From contig JAHCMI010000062.1 in NCBI GenBank assembly GCA_019192545.1, forward strand, positions 1-57,200: 57,200 nucleotides of DNA, given 5' to 3'. Position numbers and translations under genes: made by a program. This stretch comes from Rivularia sp. MS3 (lineage in GTDB: Bacteria; Cyanobacteriota; Cyanobacteriia; Cyanobacteriales; Nostocaceae). The notes beneath the pieces are model-generated. The model saw nothing but the letters and a program-made list of their open reading frames with translations, was not told the DNA's origin and did no database searches. Positions 36,831 to 45,030 of the stretch are shown piece after piece. How positions within the stretch are numbered: the stretch's first letter is position 1; every line of letters starts with the position of its first letter.

Positions 36831-37007
36831 AATCAATAAATTCGTTAATTTGGACTACGCAGAGAAACTATAATACCTATTCCACACCGGATATAATTCT
36901 CAAGCTTGATGATTTTCACAGAATGGAAAATCGATAACAAGTAAACTAAAATACAAATTTATAACGACCGATATTTCTTCTATAAGTATCACTTAATGCC
37001 TACAGCC

Positions 37008-37742
37008 TCAAGAATCCGAATTCAGGATATCTTGCAAATTTACTACCATTTCTGTACGCGAAGATACTTCTAATTTCCTAAACATCCGCTTCAAGGCTTG
37101 TTTGACAGAATTTTGTGTAATCCAAAGTTCTACACCTATTTGTTTATTAGTTAATCCTTTTGCTACAAGTTCGGCTATTTGAATTTCGCGGCATGTCAGG
37201 CGATCGCTCAATGATGAACTAAATATATGAGAACTTTGTCGAGCTTGCAAAGCCGCGATACTAGCTGAGAGATGAATACAGACACTGCTTAAATCGGCAA
37301 TATTTTGATAGTTAAATGCCGGAGTTTCCCCAATCCGAGCAAAATGAATCGCACCAATCAGTTTTCCTTCGCCAACTATAGGCCCGGTCATGATATGCTC
37401 GTGGTCGTAATAAGCACAACAATTTTGATAAAGTTGGGATTGCTTCCAACCACCTATAGGTAAAACCATTTCTTCATGGGCTGGTGCATGACGCTCGGTA
37501 ATATAACGAAGTACCGGGTCAACATTACGACCAACTTGAGCGTAAAGTTCGATAAAATTTTCTAAATTAGGCATACCGCGAACTTCAACTGCACTATAGG
37601 AATTATTTTCATTAAACATATAGATTCCCCAGCGCTGTACGCCAAAATGCTGGCTAATGTTATCCATAAACCGCATCCGTAGCTGATGCTCGTTTTTTGC
37701 TGTAGCTACAGCGTGAAATAAACTGTGTAAAGAATTAGTCAT
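37008..37742 (-). CDS. LuxR family regulator with GAF-like input domain
   Basis: 244 residues, ATG start. Residues about 15-165 look like a GAF domain (WGIYMFNENNSYSAVEVRGM, then GPIVGEGKLIGAIHFARIG). The C-terminal 60 residues are a LuxR helix-turn-helix: LTCREIQIAELVAKGLTNKQ and a NSVKQALKRMFRKL recognition helix. A small molecule probably binds the GAF part and controls DNA binding. Divergently placed to a DJ-1/PfpI gene (96 bp gap), which is the natural first target. The ligand is unknown. Confidence 0.9.
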   Translation of the reverse strand: MTNSLHSLFHAVATAKNEHQLRMRFMDNISQHFGVQRWGIYMFNENNSYSAVEVRGMPNLENFIELYAQVGRNVDPVLRYITERHAPAHEEMVLPIGGWKQSQLYQNCCAYYDHEHIMTGPIVGEGKLIGAIHFARIGETPAFNYQNIADLSSVCIHLSASIAALQARQSSHIFSSSLSDRLTCREIQIAELVAKGLTNKQIGVELWITQNSVKQALKRMFRKLEVSSRTEMVVNLQDILNSDS

Positions 37743-37838
37743 GCCATCAATTAATTAAAACTGTACCCAGTTGGGGACTATGCAAATTTTCAAGTCATTT
37801 TTAGCATAGTAAATATCGAAGTTGAGGCAAATAGAATC

Positions 37839-38537
37839 GTGACTAATCAACCTAAATATCACATTGGCTTAATTATTTACCCCGGTATGACTCAGCTTGA
37901 TATAACCGCACCGCATCAGGTATTTTCTTTTATTCCCGAAGCAAAGGTGCATATGTTATGGAAAAATTTAGAACCTGTAACTAGCACAGAAGGATTAACA
38001 ATTTTACCGACAACCACTTTCGATAAATGCCCCGAGCTAGATGTGATTTGCGTTCCCGGTGGTGGTATAGGAACCGTGGAAACAATGACAGATTCCCAAG
38101 TTTTGGAATTTTTGCAACAGCAAGCTAAAACCGCAAAATACATCACTTCTGTATGTACTGGTTCTCTGATTCTTGCTGCTGCTGGTTTGCTCAAAGGCTA
38201 TCGCGCCGGTTGTCATTGGCTATTTCGCGAATATCTAGCAATGCTCGGAGTTGAAGTTAAAAATCAAAGAGTTGTTATAGATAAGAATAGAATCACCGGT
38301 GGTGGTATAACTGCTGGGATTGATTTTGGGTTAGTGGTTGTTAGCCAACTTTGCACGGAGGAAACTGCAAAAAGAATTCAGCTTTTGTTGGAATATAACC
38401 CCGAACCTCCTTTCAATGCAGGCTCCCCGGATAATGCTGGAGATGTTTTAGTTGAGCAAATTAAACAATTTGGGCAGCCTTTACTAGAAGCGACTTTGGT
38501 ACAGACAAAAACGATAGTAGAGAATTTATCTCAATAA
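37839..38537 (+). CDS. DJ-1/PfpI family protein (isonitrile hydratase-like)
   Basis: 232 residues, GTG start. The class I glutamine amidotransferase-like fold has its nucleophile Cys in ITSVCTGSLILAAAGLL, preceded by a glycine-rich stretch (ICVPGGGIG). The GMTQLDITAPHQVF start and HWLFREYLAMLG region resemble isonitrile hydratase-type members, which have no AraC part. Possible role: detoxification of isonitriles or a chaperone/deglycase-like activity. Divergent from the LuxR gene. A terminator-like hairpin follows. Length matches isonitrile hydratases. Confidence 0.85.
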   Translation: MTNQPKYHIGLIIYPGMTQLDITAPHQVFSFIPEAKVHMLWKNLEPVTSTEGLTILPTTTFDKCPELDVICVPGGGIGTVETMTDSQVLEFLQQQAKTAKYITSVCTGSLILAAAGLLKGYRAGCHWLFREYLAMLGVEVKNQRVVIDKNRITGGGITAGIDFGLVVVSQLCTEETAKRIQLLLEYNPEPPFNAGSPDNAGDVLVEQIKQFGQPLLEATLVQTKTIVENLSQ

Positions 38538-38552
38538 TTTTTTTAACAAAAA

Positions 38553-38585
38553 ACGAAACCGGGCTTCGGGAAGACTCGGGTTCGT
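38553..38585 (+). terminator. terminator-like hairpin of the DJ-1/PfpI gene
   Basis: ACGAA...TTCGT closes an imperfect stem (inner ACCGGGCTTCGGG...CTCGGG). A TTTTT run follows at 38589-38593. Lies 15 bp after the stop. Confidence 0.55.
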
Positions 38586-38608
38586 TACTTTTTAGATTAA
38601 ATTAAACC

Positions 38609-38634
38609 AAAAAACTCAAGCATTTTTGCCTGAG
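38609..38634 (-). terminator. rho-independent terminator of rbp
   Basis: On the minus strand CTCAGGCA pairs with TGCTTGAG (one G-U) with an AAAA loop, then TTTTTT. It is about 80 bp past the rbp stop and faces the DJ-1 hairpin. Confidence 0.8.
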
Positions 38635-38712
38635 TAAGAATTAAATCAAATTTTTGGACTAAATTATTGACTAAGTTTAGGTAGTTTAGCTATTTAAGCT
38701 ATAAGATTAACC

Positions 38713-39012
38713 TTAGTAGCGGTTGCGGAAATTGTTATTTCTACGATTGCCTCCGAAGGAATTTCTTTCTTCTCTGGGTCTTGCCTTATTAACTTTAAGG
38801 TCGCGTCCCATCCATTCAGCACCATCAAGAGCTTCGATAGCTGCTGCTTCTTCCTCTTCTGAACTCATTTCTACAAAGCCAAACCCGCGCACTCTACCTG
38901 TTTCGCGGTCAGTAGGAATTTGAACCCGTCTTACAGAACCATATTCTGCAAAAACAGCATTCAAATTTTCCTCTGTAACGTCGTAAGAAAGGTTACCTAC
39001 GTAAATGGACAT
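38713..39012 (-). CDS. RNA-binding protein with a single RRM (cyanobacterial Rbp type)
   Basis: 99 residues. RRM fold: RNP2 IYVGNL at 3-8 and RNP1 RGFGFVEM at about 43-50, with the aromatic residues that stack on RNA. The tail is short and Arg/Asn/Gly-rich (NSFGGNRRNNNFRNRY), typical of cyanobacterial Rbp proteins, many of which are cold-induced and help mRNA folding or localisation near membranes. The 5' leader forms a strong hairpin that covers the Shine-Dalgarno sequence (listed separately), consistent with post-transcriptional control. A terminator follows. It is a single gene. Confidence 0.95.
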   Translation of the reverse strand: MSIYVGNLSYDVTEENLNAVFAEYGSVRRVQIPTDRETGRVRGFGFVEMSSEEEEAAAIEALDGAEWMGRDLKVNKARPREERNSFGGNRRNNNFRNRY

Positions 39013-39389
39013 GGATCGTCTCCGAAATCATTAGTGTGTAGAGATTTACATTTCGGAGATAAGTCTGTGGATACTTAAACAAACGCTGTCTACCGAATTC
39101 TATTCTCCTCGGTAAGTATAACATAAGGGTCAAGTTATGGGGAGATAATAAGAAAGTAAGTTTGTAACTATGAATATAAGCAGATAATATAAACAGATTT
39201 AGTATTATGGTTTCATTTTAGTAATTTTCCGAAAATAAAAAATGTTTATATTGATACTCATGCTTTTAAGTATGCAGTATTATCAAAAAACACATGAAAC
39301 CATTACCCGATTGTCAATCTGCTAACTTATTATCGCCACCATTTTGATGAATCTGATTTTTAATGAATCGAATTCGATCTAATTTAAAT
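39013..39389. other. rbp leader and promoter region
   Basis: 377 bp between rbp and the next minus-strand gene. Apart from the hairpin it is AT-rich with no gene. The rbp promoter should lie beyond the hairpin, and the leader is then probably long. Confidence 0.6.
39019..39059 (-). promoter_or_regulatory. 5'-leader hairpin that sequesters the rbp ribosome site
   Basis: On the minus strand TCTCCGAAAT (39059-39050) pairs perfectly with ATTTCGGAGA (39028-39019) around a 21-base loop. The 3' arm contains GGAGA, which lies 6 bases before the rbp ATG. Translation should be blocked unless the stem opens or re-pairs. Confidence 0.75.
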
Positions 39390-40250
39390 CTAAATAATCA
39401 AGTAATTATACTTAATACAACCTTGCACGTGCCCTCCTAGCCAAGCTAAATCCAACAACCATCTCACCAAAGTTTCTTTGTTGCGGACTTTGAATAGAAA
39501 TTTTAAAGGAAGAATTGCAGCATCTTTAGATAAATGTCTCCACCGGATTAATTTAGGCATTCCCATCTGTTGATGTTTCTGATGCAGCAAAATATCGTAA
39601 CAAGCTAATCTCCAACATCGACGGTACATACCTTTAACCGTATTACGAAAGCGAAAATAAATGACTGCATTTGATACAGATTCAAGCTTAATACCCGTCT
39701 TTTGCACTCTCCAGCAGTAATCTATATCTTGGAGTAACAGCATTTTCTCATCGAAACCACCGACTCGATTGTGAATCGAACGTTTAATACCAAGGTTATT
39801 TCCTGCTGCATAAGGAAAATATACATAATCCTTGACTCCGTTAGCTTCTCTGACTCCGCAACTTTTTACTATCCAAGGTTCATTTAATTTTGAATAATCG
39901 CTACAACCTGCAACGAAGTCATGTTTTGATAGCGCTTCGATCATGGCTGCTATCCATCCTGGAGTAACTTCATCGTCAGCATCGCAAAATGCTAAATTTT
40001 CTGATAAGGCTACACTTGCACCTGTATTACGAGCATGAGCAGAGCCTTTAACTGCTGATGCATCAACTATACGTAAGTTAGTAAAAATTTGCTGATACTG
40101 TTTTACAATGTTTAAAGTCTCATCAGTTGAACCGTTATCAGCGATAATAATTTCCCAAGGTTCAAGGCATTGCTGTTTAGTTAAAGCTTCTAATTGAGCG
40201 GCAATAGTATCAGCAGCATTAAAACATGGAACGATAACACTTAATTTCAT
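39390..40250 (-). CDS. family 2 glycosyltransferase (GT-A)
   Basis: 286 residues, ATG start. The N-terminus is the GT-A nucleotide-binding pattern VIVPCFNAADTI with ADNGSTDETL. DxD-like AFCDADDEVTPGW carries the metal site, with a family-typical RNTG motif (HARNTGASVAL). The C-terminal part is Trp/Leu-rich and may contact the membrane or acceptor. The product probably adds a sugar to a polysaccharide, glycolipid or protein. The neighbour is cobO, divergent, so no pathway is implied. The upstream gap has five TGACA/TGTCA boxes. Confidence 0.88.
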   Translation of the reverse strand: MKLSVIVPCFNAADTIAAQLEALTKQQCLEPWEIIIADNGSTDETLNIVKQYQQIFTNLRIVDASAVKGSAHARNTGASVALSENLAFCDADDEVTPGWIAAMIEALSKHDFVAGCSDYSKLNEPWIVKSCGVREANGVKDYVYFPYAAGNNLGIKRSIHNRVGGFDEKMLLLQDIDYCWRVQKTGIKLESVSNAVIYFRFRNTVKGMYRRCWRLACYDILLHQKHQQMGMPKLIRWRHLSKDAAILPLKFLFKVRNKETLVRWLLDLAWLGGHVQGCIKYNYLII

Positions 40251-40558
40251 AAAAAAACTATTTGCCTGAATTTAAATAACGCTTTATACATTGGTTTTGA
40301 CAAAAAACCTTTATATTTTTGACATCTATATTGTCATAAATGTCACATATTTTTGTCAAAAATAATGCAAATTGGTAATTGTTTTTAACTTACTTTAAAA
40401 CTTACGATAAAAACCAGTGAATAACCTTGAATTAATAGTATTTTTTTTGTAAAGATATTATTTAAAGGTGCTTTCTAAAAATAAGTTCTTTTACTTAAAC
40501 GACTGTGGTTATCAAAAAAAGGTTATAAAGCTCTTATCTGAAAATACAGGGTACTATA
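40251..40558. other. divergent promoter region of glycosyltransferase and cobO
   Basis: 308 bp. Contains five TGACA/TGTCA boxes (listed). I looked for a cobalamin riboswitch upstream of cobO and saw no convincing B12-box pattern. Confidence 0.5.
40298..40358. promoter_or_regulatory. cluster of TGACA/TGTCA boxes
   Basis: TGACA at 40298 and 40320; TGTCA at 40332, 40341 and 40354. The outer ones extend to TTTTTGACA/TGTCAAAAA. Such dyads are typical operator layouts; the first and last also read as -35 elements (TTGACA). Confidence 0.4.
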
Positions 40559-41221
40559 ATGGATAATCAGTCGTATCAAACCACATCCGATACAAGCGTT
40601 GCACAAAGTAAGTCGCTAACGCCCGAGCAGTATCGCAAAAAAATGCAGCGACGTAAACAAGTGCAAGACCAAAGAATCGCCGATGCTTCTCTTGAAAAAG
40701 GTTTAATTGTTGTTAATACCGGTAATGGCAAGGGAAAAACTACAGCATCTTTAGGAATGGTATTACGTTCCCTAGGACACGGGTACAAAGTAGCAATTAT
40801 TCAGTTTATTAAAGGTGCTTGGGAGCCTTCTGAAAAAAAAGCATTTAGTACTTGGAAGGAGAACGGGCAGCTACAATTTCATGCAATGGGTGAAGGATTT
40901 ACCTGGGAAACCCAAGATCGCGATCGCGATATTGAAAAAGCCTGTTCTGCTTGGAATAAAGGGTTAGAATATATCCGCAATCCTGAGTATAAGTTGGTAC
41001 TTCTGGATGAGATTAATATAGCGATGAAACTCGGTTATTTGAGAGTTGAAGAGGTTTTAGCTGGATTAGAAGAAAAGCCCCAAAGAAATCATGTCATACT
41101 CACAGGTAGGGGCGCACCCCAATCGCTAATCGAGAAAGCCGATTTAGTAACCGAAATGAGTCTAATTAAACATCCTTTCCGCGATCAATCCATAAAAGCC
41201 CAGCCAGGAATTGAGTATTAA
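40559..41221 (+). CDS. cobO: cob(I)yrinic acid a,c-diamide adenosyltransferase
   Basis: Adds the adenosyl group to corrinoids in cobalamin synthesis. 220 residues with an ATG start. After a basic N-terminal region of about 45 residues, the P-loop GNGKGKTT at 55-62 begins the CobO/BtuR-type core, followed by HGYKVAIIQFIKGAW and LVLLDEINIAM with its acidic pair. Conserved GRGAPQSLIEKADLVTEM near the end supports the family. No other cobalamin gene is adjacent. Typical length for CobO with an N-terminal extension. Confidence 0.94.
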   Translation: MDNQSYQTTSDTSVAQSKSLTPEQYRKKMQRRKQVQDQRIADASLEKGLIVVNTGNGKGKTTASLGMVLRSLGHGYKVAIIQFIKGAWEPSEKKAFSTWKENGQLQFHAMGEGFTWETQDRDRDIEKACSAWNKGLEYIRNPEYKLVLLDEINIAMKLGYLRVEEVLAGLEEKPQRNHVILTGRGAPQSLIEKADLVTEMSLIKHPFRDQSIKAQPGIEY

Positions 41222-41339
41222 TATTAGTCAGTGTTTGGTAGTTGGTGGTTAACGCAAGCGCAAATATTGAACAATTTTTACCAGAAAATTGCGGTTTATC
41301 AACCATCAACTATCTAATAGTTCTCCACATTAATTCTGG

Positions 41340-41373
41340 GGGGTGTGTATCCAATCTATCAGGGATTATAAAC
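41340..41373 (+). repeat. dispersed repeat, diverged partner of 17798
   Basis: Starts GGGGTGTGTATCCAATC; about seven differences in 34 from the 17798 copy. Confidence 0.55.
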
Positions 41374-41509
41374 TCTCTTAAAAAACCCTTCTAGGCTAGA
41401 GGGCGTAGAGGAAACAAGTCAGAGGATTAATCTTACTAACAGAATAACTGGTATTACCCATCAAAACTTATGTGGTTGAGTAATAGTATCTATCTAATAA
41501 CTCATTCCA

Positions 41510-42316
41510 TCAGAAATTAGCTTTGCAGGTTTCGAGGATACGTCTATCGTTGTCACCAACAGCTTCAAGTTGATAATAATCTTGCAAAGTTACTGAGTAA
41601 GGGTAATTTGCTGGTTCATTTTCGTTCAATCTAAACAGTACATTATTTGAAGCTACCTGAGTTGGGCTAATATCACCGACATAACCCTTAACTGTCATCG
41701 CAATTTCTCCAGAGCTATCAAGATTCCCTTGGAAACAATTGAACTCCGAAGAAGGCATATACATTCCACCTACAACTTTTCCGGCTCGTTTTTCAAAGAC
41801 TATATATCCATGCCCAAGTTGCCCCATTTGTCTGGAACTACCGTAAAGAAACACGCCATCACCATTAGGAAAATTAATCGCGGGGGCTACTCCTTTAATA
41901 GAAGCTTTGTCTTCAGAAATTTTTGCTTGAGTAGTTGATAGGTTTTCTAATTCTTGGGATACGTTTTCATAACTTGAAGAATTTTTTCGCTGTATCCAAG
42001 TATAGGTTTTCCCCGGAGATACAGCATTACCAGCAGATTGCGATTGAGAACTAGAATTATTTAGTACCCTCCGCAATCGGGCTGCTTTGGAAACGGATTC
42101 GGAATCTATATTATGAGTAGGATTCTTTTCTATCCAACTATTTTGTACTGCTTCTTCTTCCACAACTTTTGATGGAGATGCTGTTTGCAGTAAAGCAATT
42201 TGTTTGGAAAAAACAGGTTGAGCGCGTTGAGCTATTGCAGCAATAGCTACGACTATACCTAACAGAGGAACTGCAAAACGACGGGGTGGAACAATCTTTT
42301 GAATATTTTTTAACAC
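41510..42316 (-). CDS. membrane-anchored conserved hypothetical protein
   Basis: 268 residues. GTG start supported by AGGAG 7 bases upstream. Residues 12-32 (RFAVPLLGIVVAIAAIAQRA) are an N-terminal anchor; residues 45-140 are Ser/Gln-rich and low-complexity. The C-terminal 130 residues form a folded beta-rich domain with GDGVFLYGSSRQMGQLGHGY and a Cys pair (FNCFQG, TCKANF) that may form a disulfide. It probably sits on the outer face of the inner membrane. I do not recognise the family. It stands alone. Confidence 0.7.
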   Translation of the reverse strand: MLKNIQKIVPPRRFAVPLLGIVVAIAAIAQRAQPVFSKQIALLQTASPSKVVEEEAVQNSWIEKNPTHNIDSESVSKAARLRRVLNNSSSQSQSAGNAVSPGKTYTWIQRKNSSSYENVSQELENLSTTQAKISEDKASIKGVAPAINFPNGDGVFLYGSSRQMGQLGHGYIVFEKRAGKVVGGMYMPSSEFNCFQGNLDSSGEIAMTVKGYVGDISPTQVASNNVLFRLNENEPANYPYSVTLQDYYQLEAVGDNDRRILETCKANF

Positions 42317-43214
42317 CCTACTTCTCCTATAAATAATATGTTTTTATCAGTATTAAGTCTCAATTAAAACTAAGTGTTGGATGTAATCGCACTATTAAAA
42401 CTTTAGTTTATATTGTCCGGTAAAAAAACCGTAAGATATTCAAACTTTTGTTGAACTTTTGTGCATCGACTTTATATTAGCATCAGTGTAAGTGTTCGTA
42501 GGTCGTCCAAAAGGTCTACTCAAAAGGAATAAAATTTCAAATATAATCAAATCTAAAATAATTATAAAAATATTGTTTTCAAAATAAAGTTTTCAAAAAT
42601 TAAAATTTGTCATCCTTCGCTTTGCATATCTTTAATTACAAATATTTTTCATATTTATTCATGATTTCTCGGCTGTAAAGCTTATATATTTAGGCTTTGA
42701 ACAAAAATATGTATTTGAAATATTCATAAATTTTTGTTCGCCATTAACAAAGATTTTATTAATTATTAATCTTGAAGAATATAATTTTTTTTAATATTTA
42801 AAGCATCTTCATAAATTTATATTGAAGTTTTTTTATTTATATGTATATCTTTTTGCTAAGAATTTAAAAATATACATAGAAGTTTTATATTTTCTGACAA
42901 GTATTCTGTTATGAAATTTTAATAAGCGCGGTAATCAAGCTTTTTAAACTTCACAAATGATTTAAATAAATTAAAAGTTTGAATGTTATATGTAATGTTT
43001 AGAAGCCATAAATGGAAATTGGTCAAATTAGCAACAAGGCTTTGTCTCGCGTCTTTGGCTTGGCTACACCCCGCAGAGCTAAAGAATCGGAGAAAGGGAA
43101 GAAGAATGAAAATGCTTTTTTAGGCAAAGTAAAAAAAACGCCTCCTTACAGGAAGCGTCTTACTGTTTTTAACTTTTCAAGCTTGTGAACTATTTGCAAC
43201 GTATCTAACTATCG
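42317..43214. other. long AT-rich intergenic region
   Basis: 898 bp, the longest gap. Very AT-rich between 42540 and 42960. The right end holds a terminator for the sigma factor gene and a short repeat-like GCGTCTTTGGCTTGGCTACA. A 58-codon plus frame at 43012-43188 overlaps that terminator and is not accepted. Confidence 0.6.
43131..43158 (-). terminator. rho-independent terminator of the sigma factor gene
   Basis: On the minus strand ACGCTTCCT pairs with AGGAGGCGT (one G-U) around a 3-base loop and a run of eight T follows. It lies about 55 bp past the stop. Confidence 0.9.
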
Positions 43215-44198
43215 TTAGCTTGCAACATATTCCTTGACGTTGGCGCGACGACGACGCAAATGAGCAAGTGCTTGATGTTCTAATTGACGAACTCTTTCGC
43301 GACTAAGACTTAAACGTTCGCCGACTTTTGCCAAGGACATTTCATTTCCATCATTTAATCCGAAGCGTAAAGCCAAAACTTGCCTTTGCTGAGGAGTAAG
43401 TTCAGCTAATAAATTATTCAAATCTTGACGTAAAAATTCCTGAGTTGTGTAATACTCTGGTGATGGACCATCATCTTCAAGCATTTCTTGCAACTCTGTG
43501 TCCTGATTGTCACCAACTCTTACATCTAAAGAAACTGGCTGACGAGCCATGTTCAAATACTCGCGAATCTGTGCGGGTTCCAAAGCCAACTCTTTAGCAA
43601 TTTCTGTTGGAGTTGGAGAACGCCCTAATTTCTGAGCAAGTTCGCGCTGTACTTTTTTGATTTTGTTCAGCTTCTCAGTTATATGAATCGGTAAGCGAAT
43701 AGTTCTACCCTGCTGTGCAATGGCACGAGTAATCGCTTGACGAATCCACCAATAAGCATAGGTAGAGAACTTATAGCCACGAGTAGGGTCAAATTTTTCA
43801 ACACCCCTCTCCAAACCTAAAGCTCCTTCCTGAATTAAATCCAGAAACTCCATATTTCGCTTCTGGTACTTCTTGGCGATCGCTACAACCAAGCGTAAAT
43901 TAGCTTCAATCATCTTCTGCTTGGCTCGTTTACCCTCTAAAACTATCTTCTTGAGTTCAGTTTCAGTTAAGCCAACTTCTTGAGTCCATTCTTCTAAGCT
44001 AACCTCACGATCGAGCTTTTTAGCTAAAGCTTCTTTAGCTTCAACAAGTTTCATCATCTGTTGCACTTGCTTCCCGAAAATAATTTCTTGCTCGCGGGTA
44101 AGCAACGGTACTCTACCAATCTCGCGCAGATAGGTTCGCACCATATCAGCCGTAAACTTGGTATTGGTTTTTTCAGTTACAGTGTTTTCAATGGGCAT
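43215..44198 (-). CDS. group 2 RNA polymerase sigma factor (RpoD-like)
   Basis: 327 residues. Sigma-70 regions in order: 1.2 (FTADMVRTYLREIGRVPLLT), 2 (MIEANLRLVVAIAKKYQKRN, then KFSTYAYWWIRQAITRAIA), 3 (IHITEKLNKIKKVQRELAQK) and 4 (LALRFGLNDGNEMSLAKVGE, then LSRERVRQLEHQALAHLR). Region 1.1 is absent, which separates it from the primary SigA and places it with the stress and nutrient-responsive group 2 factors (SigB-SigE type). AGAGGA lies about 10 bases before the ATG. Downstream is a strong terminator. The exact subgroup is not resolved. Confidence 0.95.
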   Translation of the reverse strand: MPIENTVTEKTNTKFTADMVRTYLREIGRVPLLTREQEIIFGKQVQQMMKLVEAKEALAKKLDREVSLEEWTQEVGLTETELKKIVLEGKRAKQKMIEANLRLVVAIAKKYQKRNMEFLDLIQEGALGLERGVEKFDPTRGYKFSTYAYWWIRQAITRAIAQQGRTIRLPIHITEKLNKIKKVQRELAQKLGRSPTPTEIAKELALEPAQIREYLNMARQPVSLDVRVGDNQDTELQEMLEDDGPSPEYYTTQEFLRQDLNNLLAELTPQQRQVLALRFGLNDGNEMSLAKVGERLSLSRERVRQLEHQALAHLRRRRANVKEYVAS

Positions 44199-44220
44199 TG
44201 GTGCGTTTTCCTCTACTCCG

Positions 44221-44239
44221 TAAATACTATGAGTATTTA
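44221..44239 (-). promoter_or_regulatory. hairpin in the sigma factor 5' leader
   Basis: TAAATACT and AGTATTTA pair perfectly with a 3-base loop, ending about 22 bases before the start codon. It does not cover the AGAGGA ribosome site. Confidence 0.45.
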
Positions 44240-44483
44240 ATTACTCAGGGAGGGTATGGAAAATACTATCGATAGAACTGATGGAAATACCTTCTTTAAA
44301 TCCCTACTCATACAGAGATTTTGTAGACGGCGAAACTTCCCCATTAGTTCCTCTGCCTCCCCCTATTTATCAATCCCCTAGAAGTAAACTTTTATAGTTT
44401 CAACAATTTATTCGTTTTCGGCGAACCGCCAATGGCGATAGCAAAATATGAAGTCAGTATGAGTTTTACTTAATCTAATATTA

Positions 44484-44498
44484 CGACAAATTTTGTCG
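44484..44498. promoter_or_regulatory. 15-bp palindrome upstream of the sigma factor
   Basis: CGACAAA-T-TTTGTCG is a perfect dyad about 290 bp upstream of the sigma start. It looks like a dimeric regulator site; the regulator is unknown. Confidence 0.4.
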
Positions 44499-44953
44499 AT
44501 AGTAAAGAGCCATTATATAAATCTTTCCATTATAGTGTATTAAGGGTTCATTTGCCAAAAAACCGGAATCATGTCTATTCTTCGGCAGGTGATATATATA
44601 TAGTGACGCGAAAATCGCTAATCCGGTTCTCTTGAAATAGCCAGATAACCGAACTTAAGGGGATTTGTCATGGGTGGATGTTACTAAATTAATTTGTTGC
44701 GGAATCAATAATTGTGGATTTGTAGTTAATAAATTTAGCTGTTCTCAGTATTTTCGCGCTAATCAACTCTTAAGCTGCTCTATCTGAAGGTTAGTTTTGG
44801 ATTTAAGAAAAGCGATTAATTACAATGTATCGTTTGCTTCAATAAATTAACGAGTACCATGAATTAAATTTCAGTTTGGGAAAGAAATGAATTATATTAC
44901 CCTGCCACCATTCAGAAGCAAGGTCAAGTAAACTAGATTACATTTGGGGTAAG

Positions 44954-45030
44954 GAGGAGAGTTAGGAGTTATGAGTTATGAGTTGGGAGTTATAAATAGT
45001 AACTGTTAACTGTTCGCTGTTCACTGACTA
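44954..45030. repeat. heptamer array (GAGTTAT / TGTTCAC)
   Basis: Units GAGTTATGAGTTATGAGTTG then AACTGTTAACTGTTCGCTGT. It provides the stop codon of the HerA-type gene. Confidence 0.85.

Larger units (their letters stand above)
44199..45027. other. leader and promoter region of the sigma factor gene
   Basis: 829 bp. Holds a TAAATACT/AGTATTTA hairpin near the sigma ATG (44221-44239), a 15-bp palindrome (44484-44498), and a heptamer array at its right end. The sigma promoter should lie within 44240-44700. No gene seen. Confidence 0.55.

Noticed and set aside
40360-40558. Cobalamin riboswitch before cobO
   Set aside because: The expected B12 box and paired core could not be found; the region is plain AT-rich.
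43012-43188. 58-codon plus frame before the sigma factor
   Set aside because: It runs through the sigma terminator and includes repeat-like sequence; no ribosome site.
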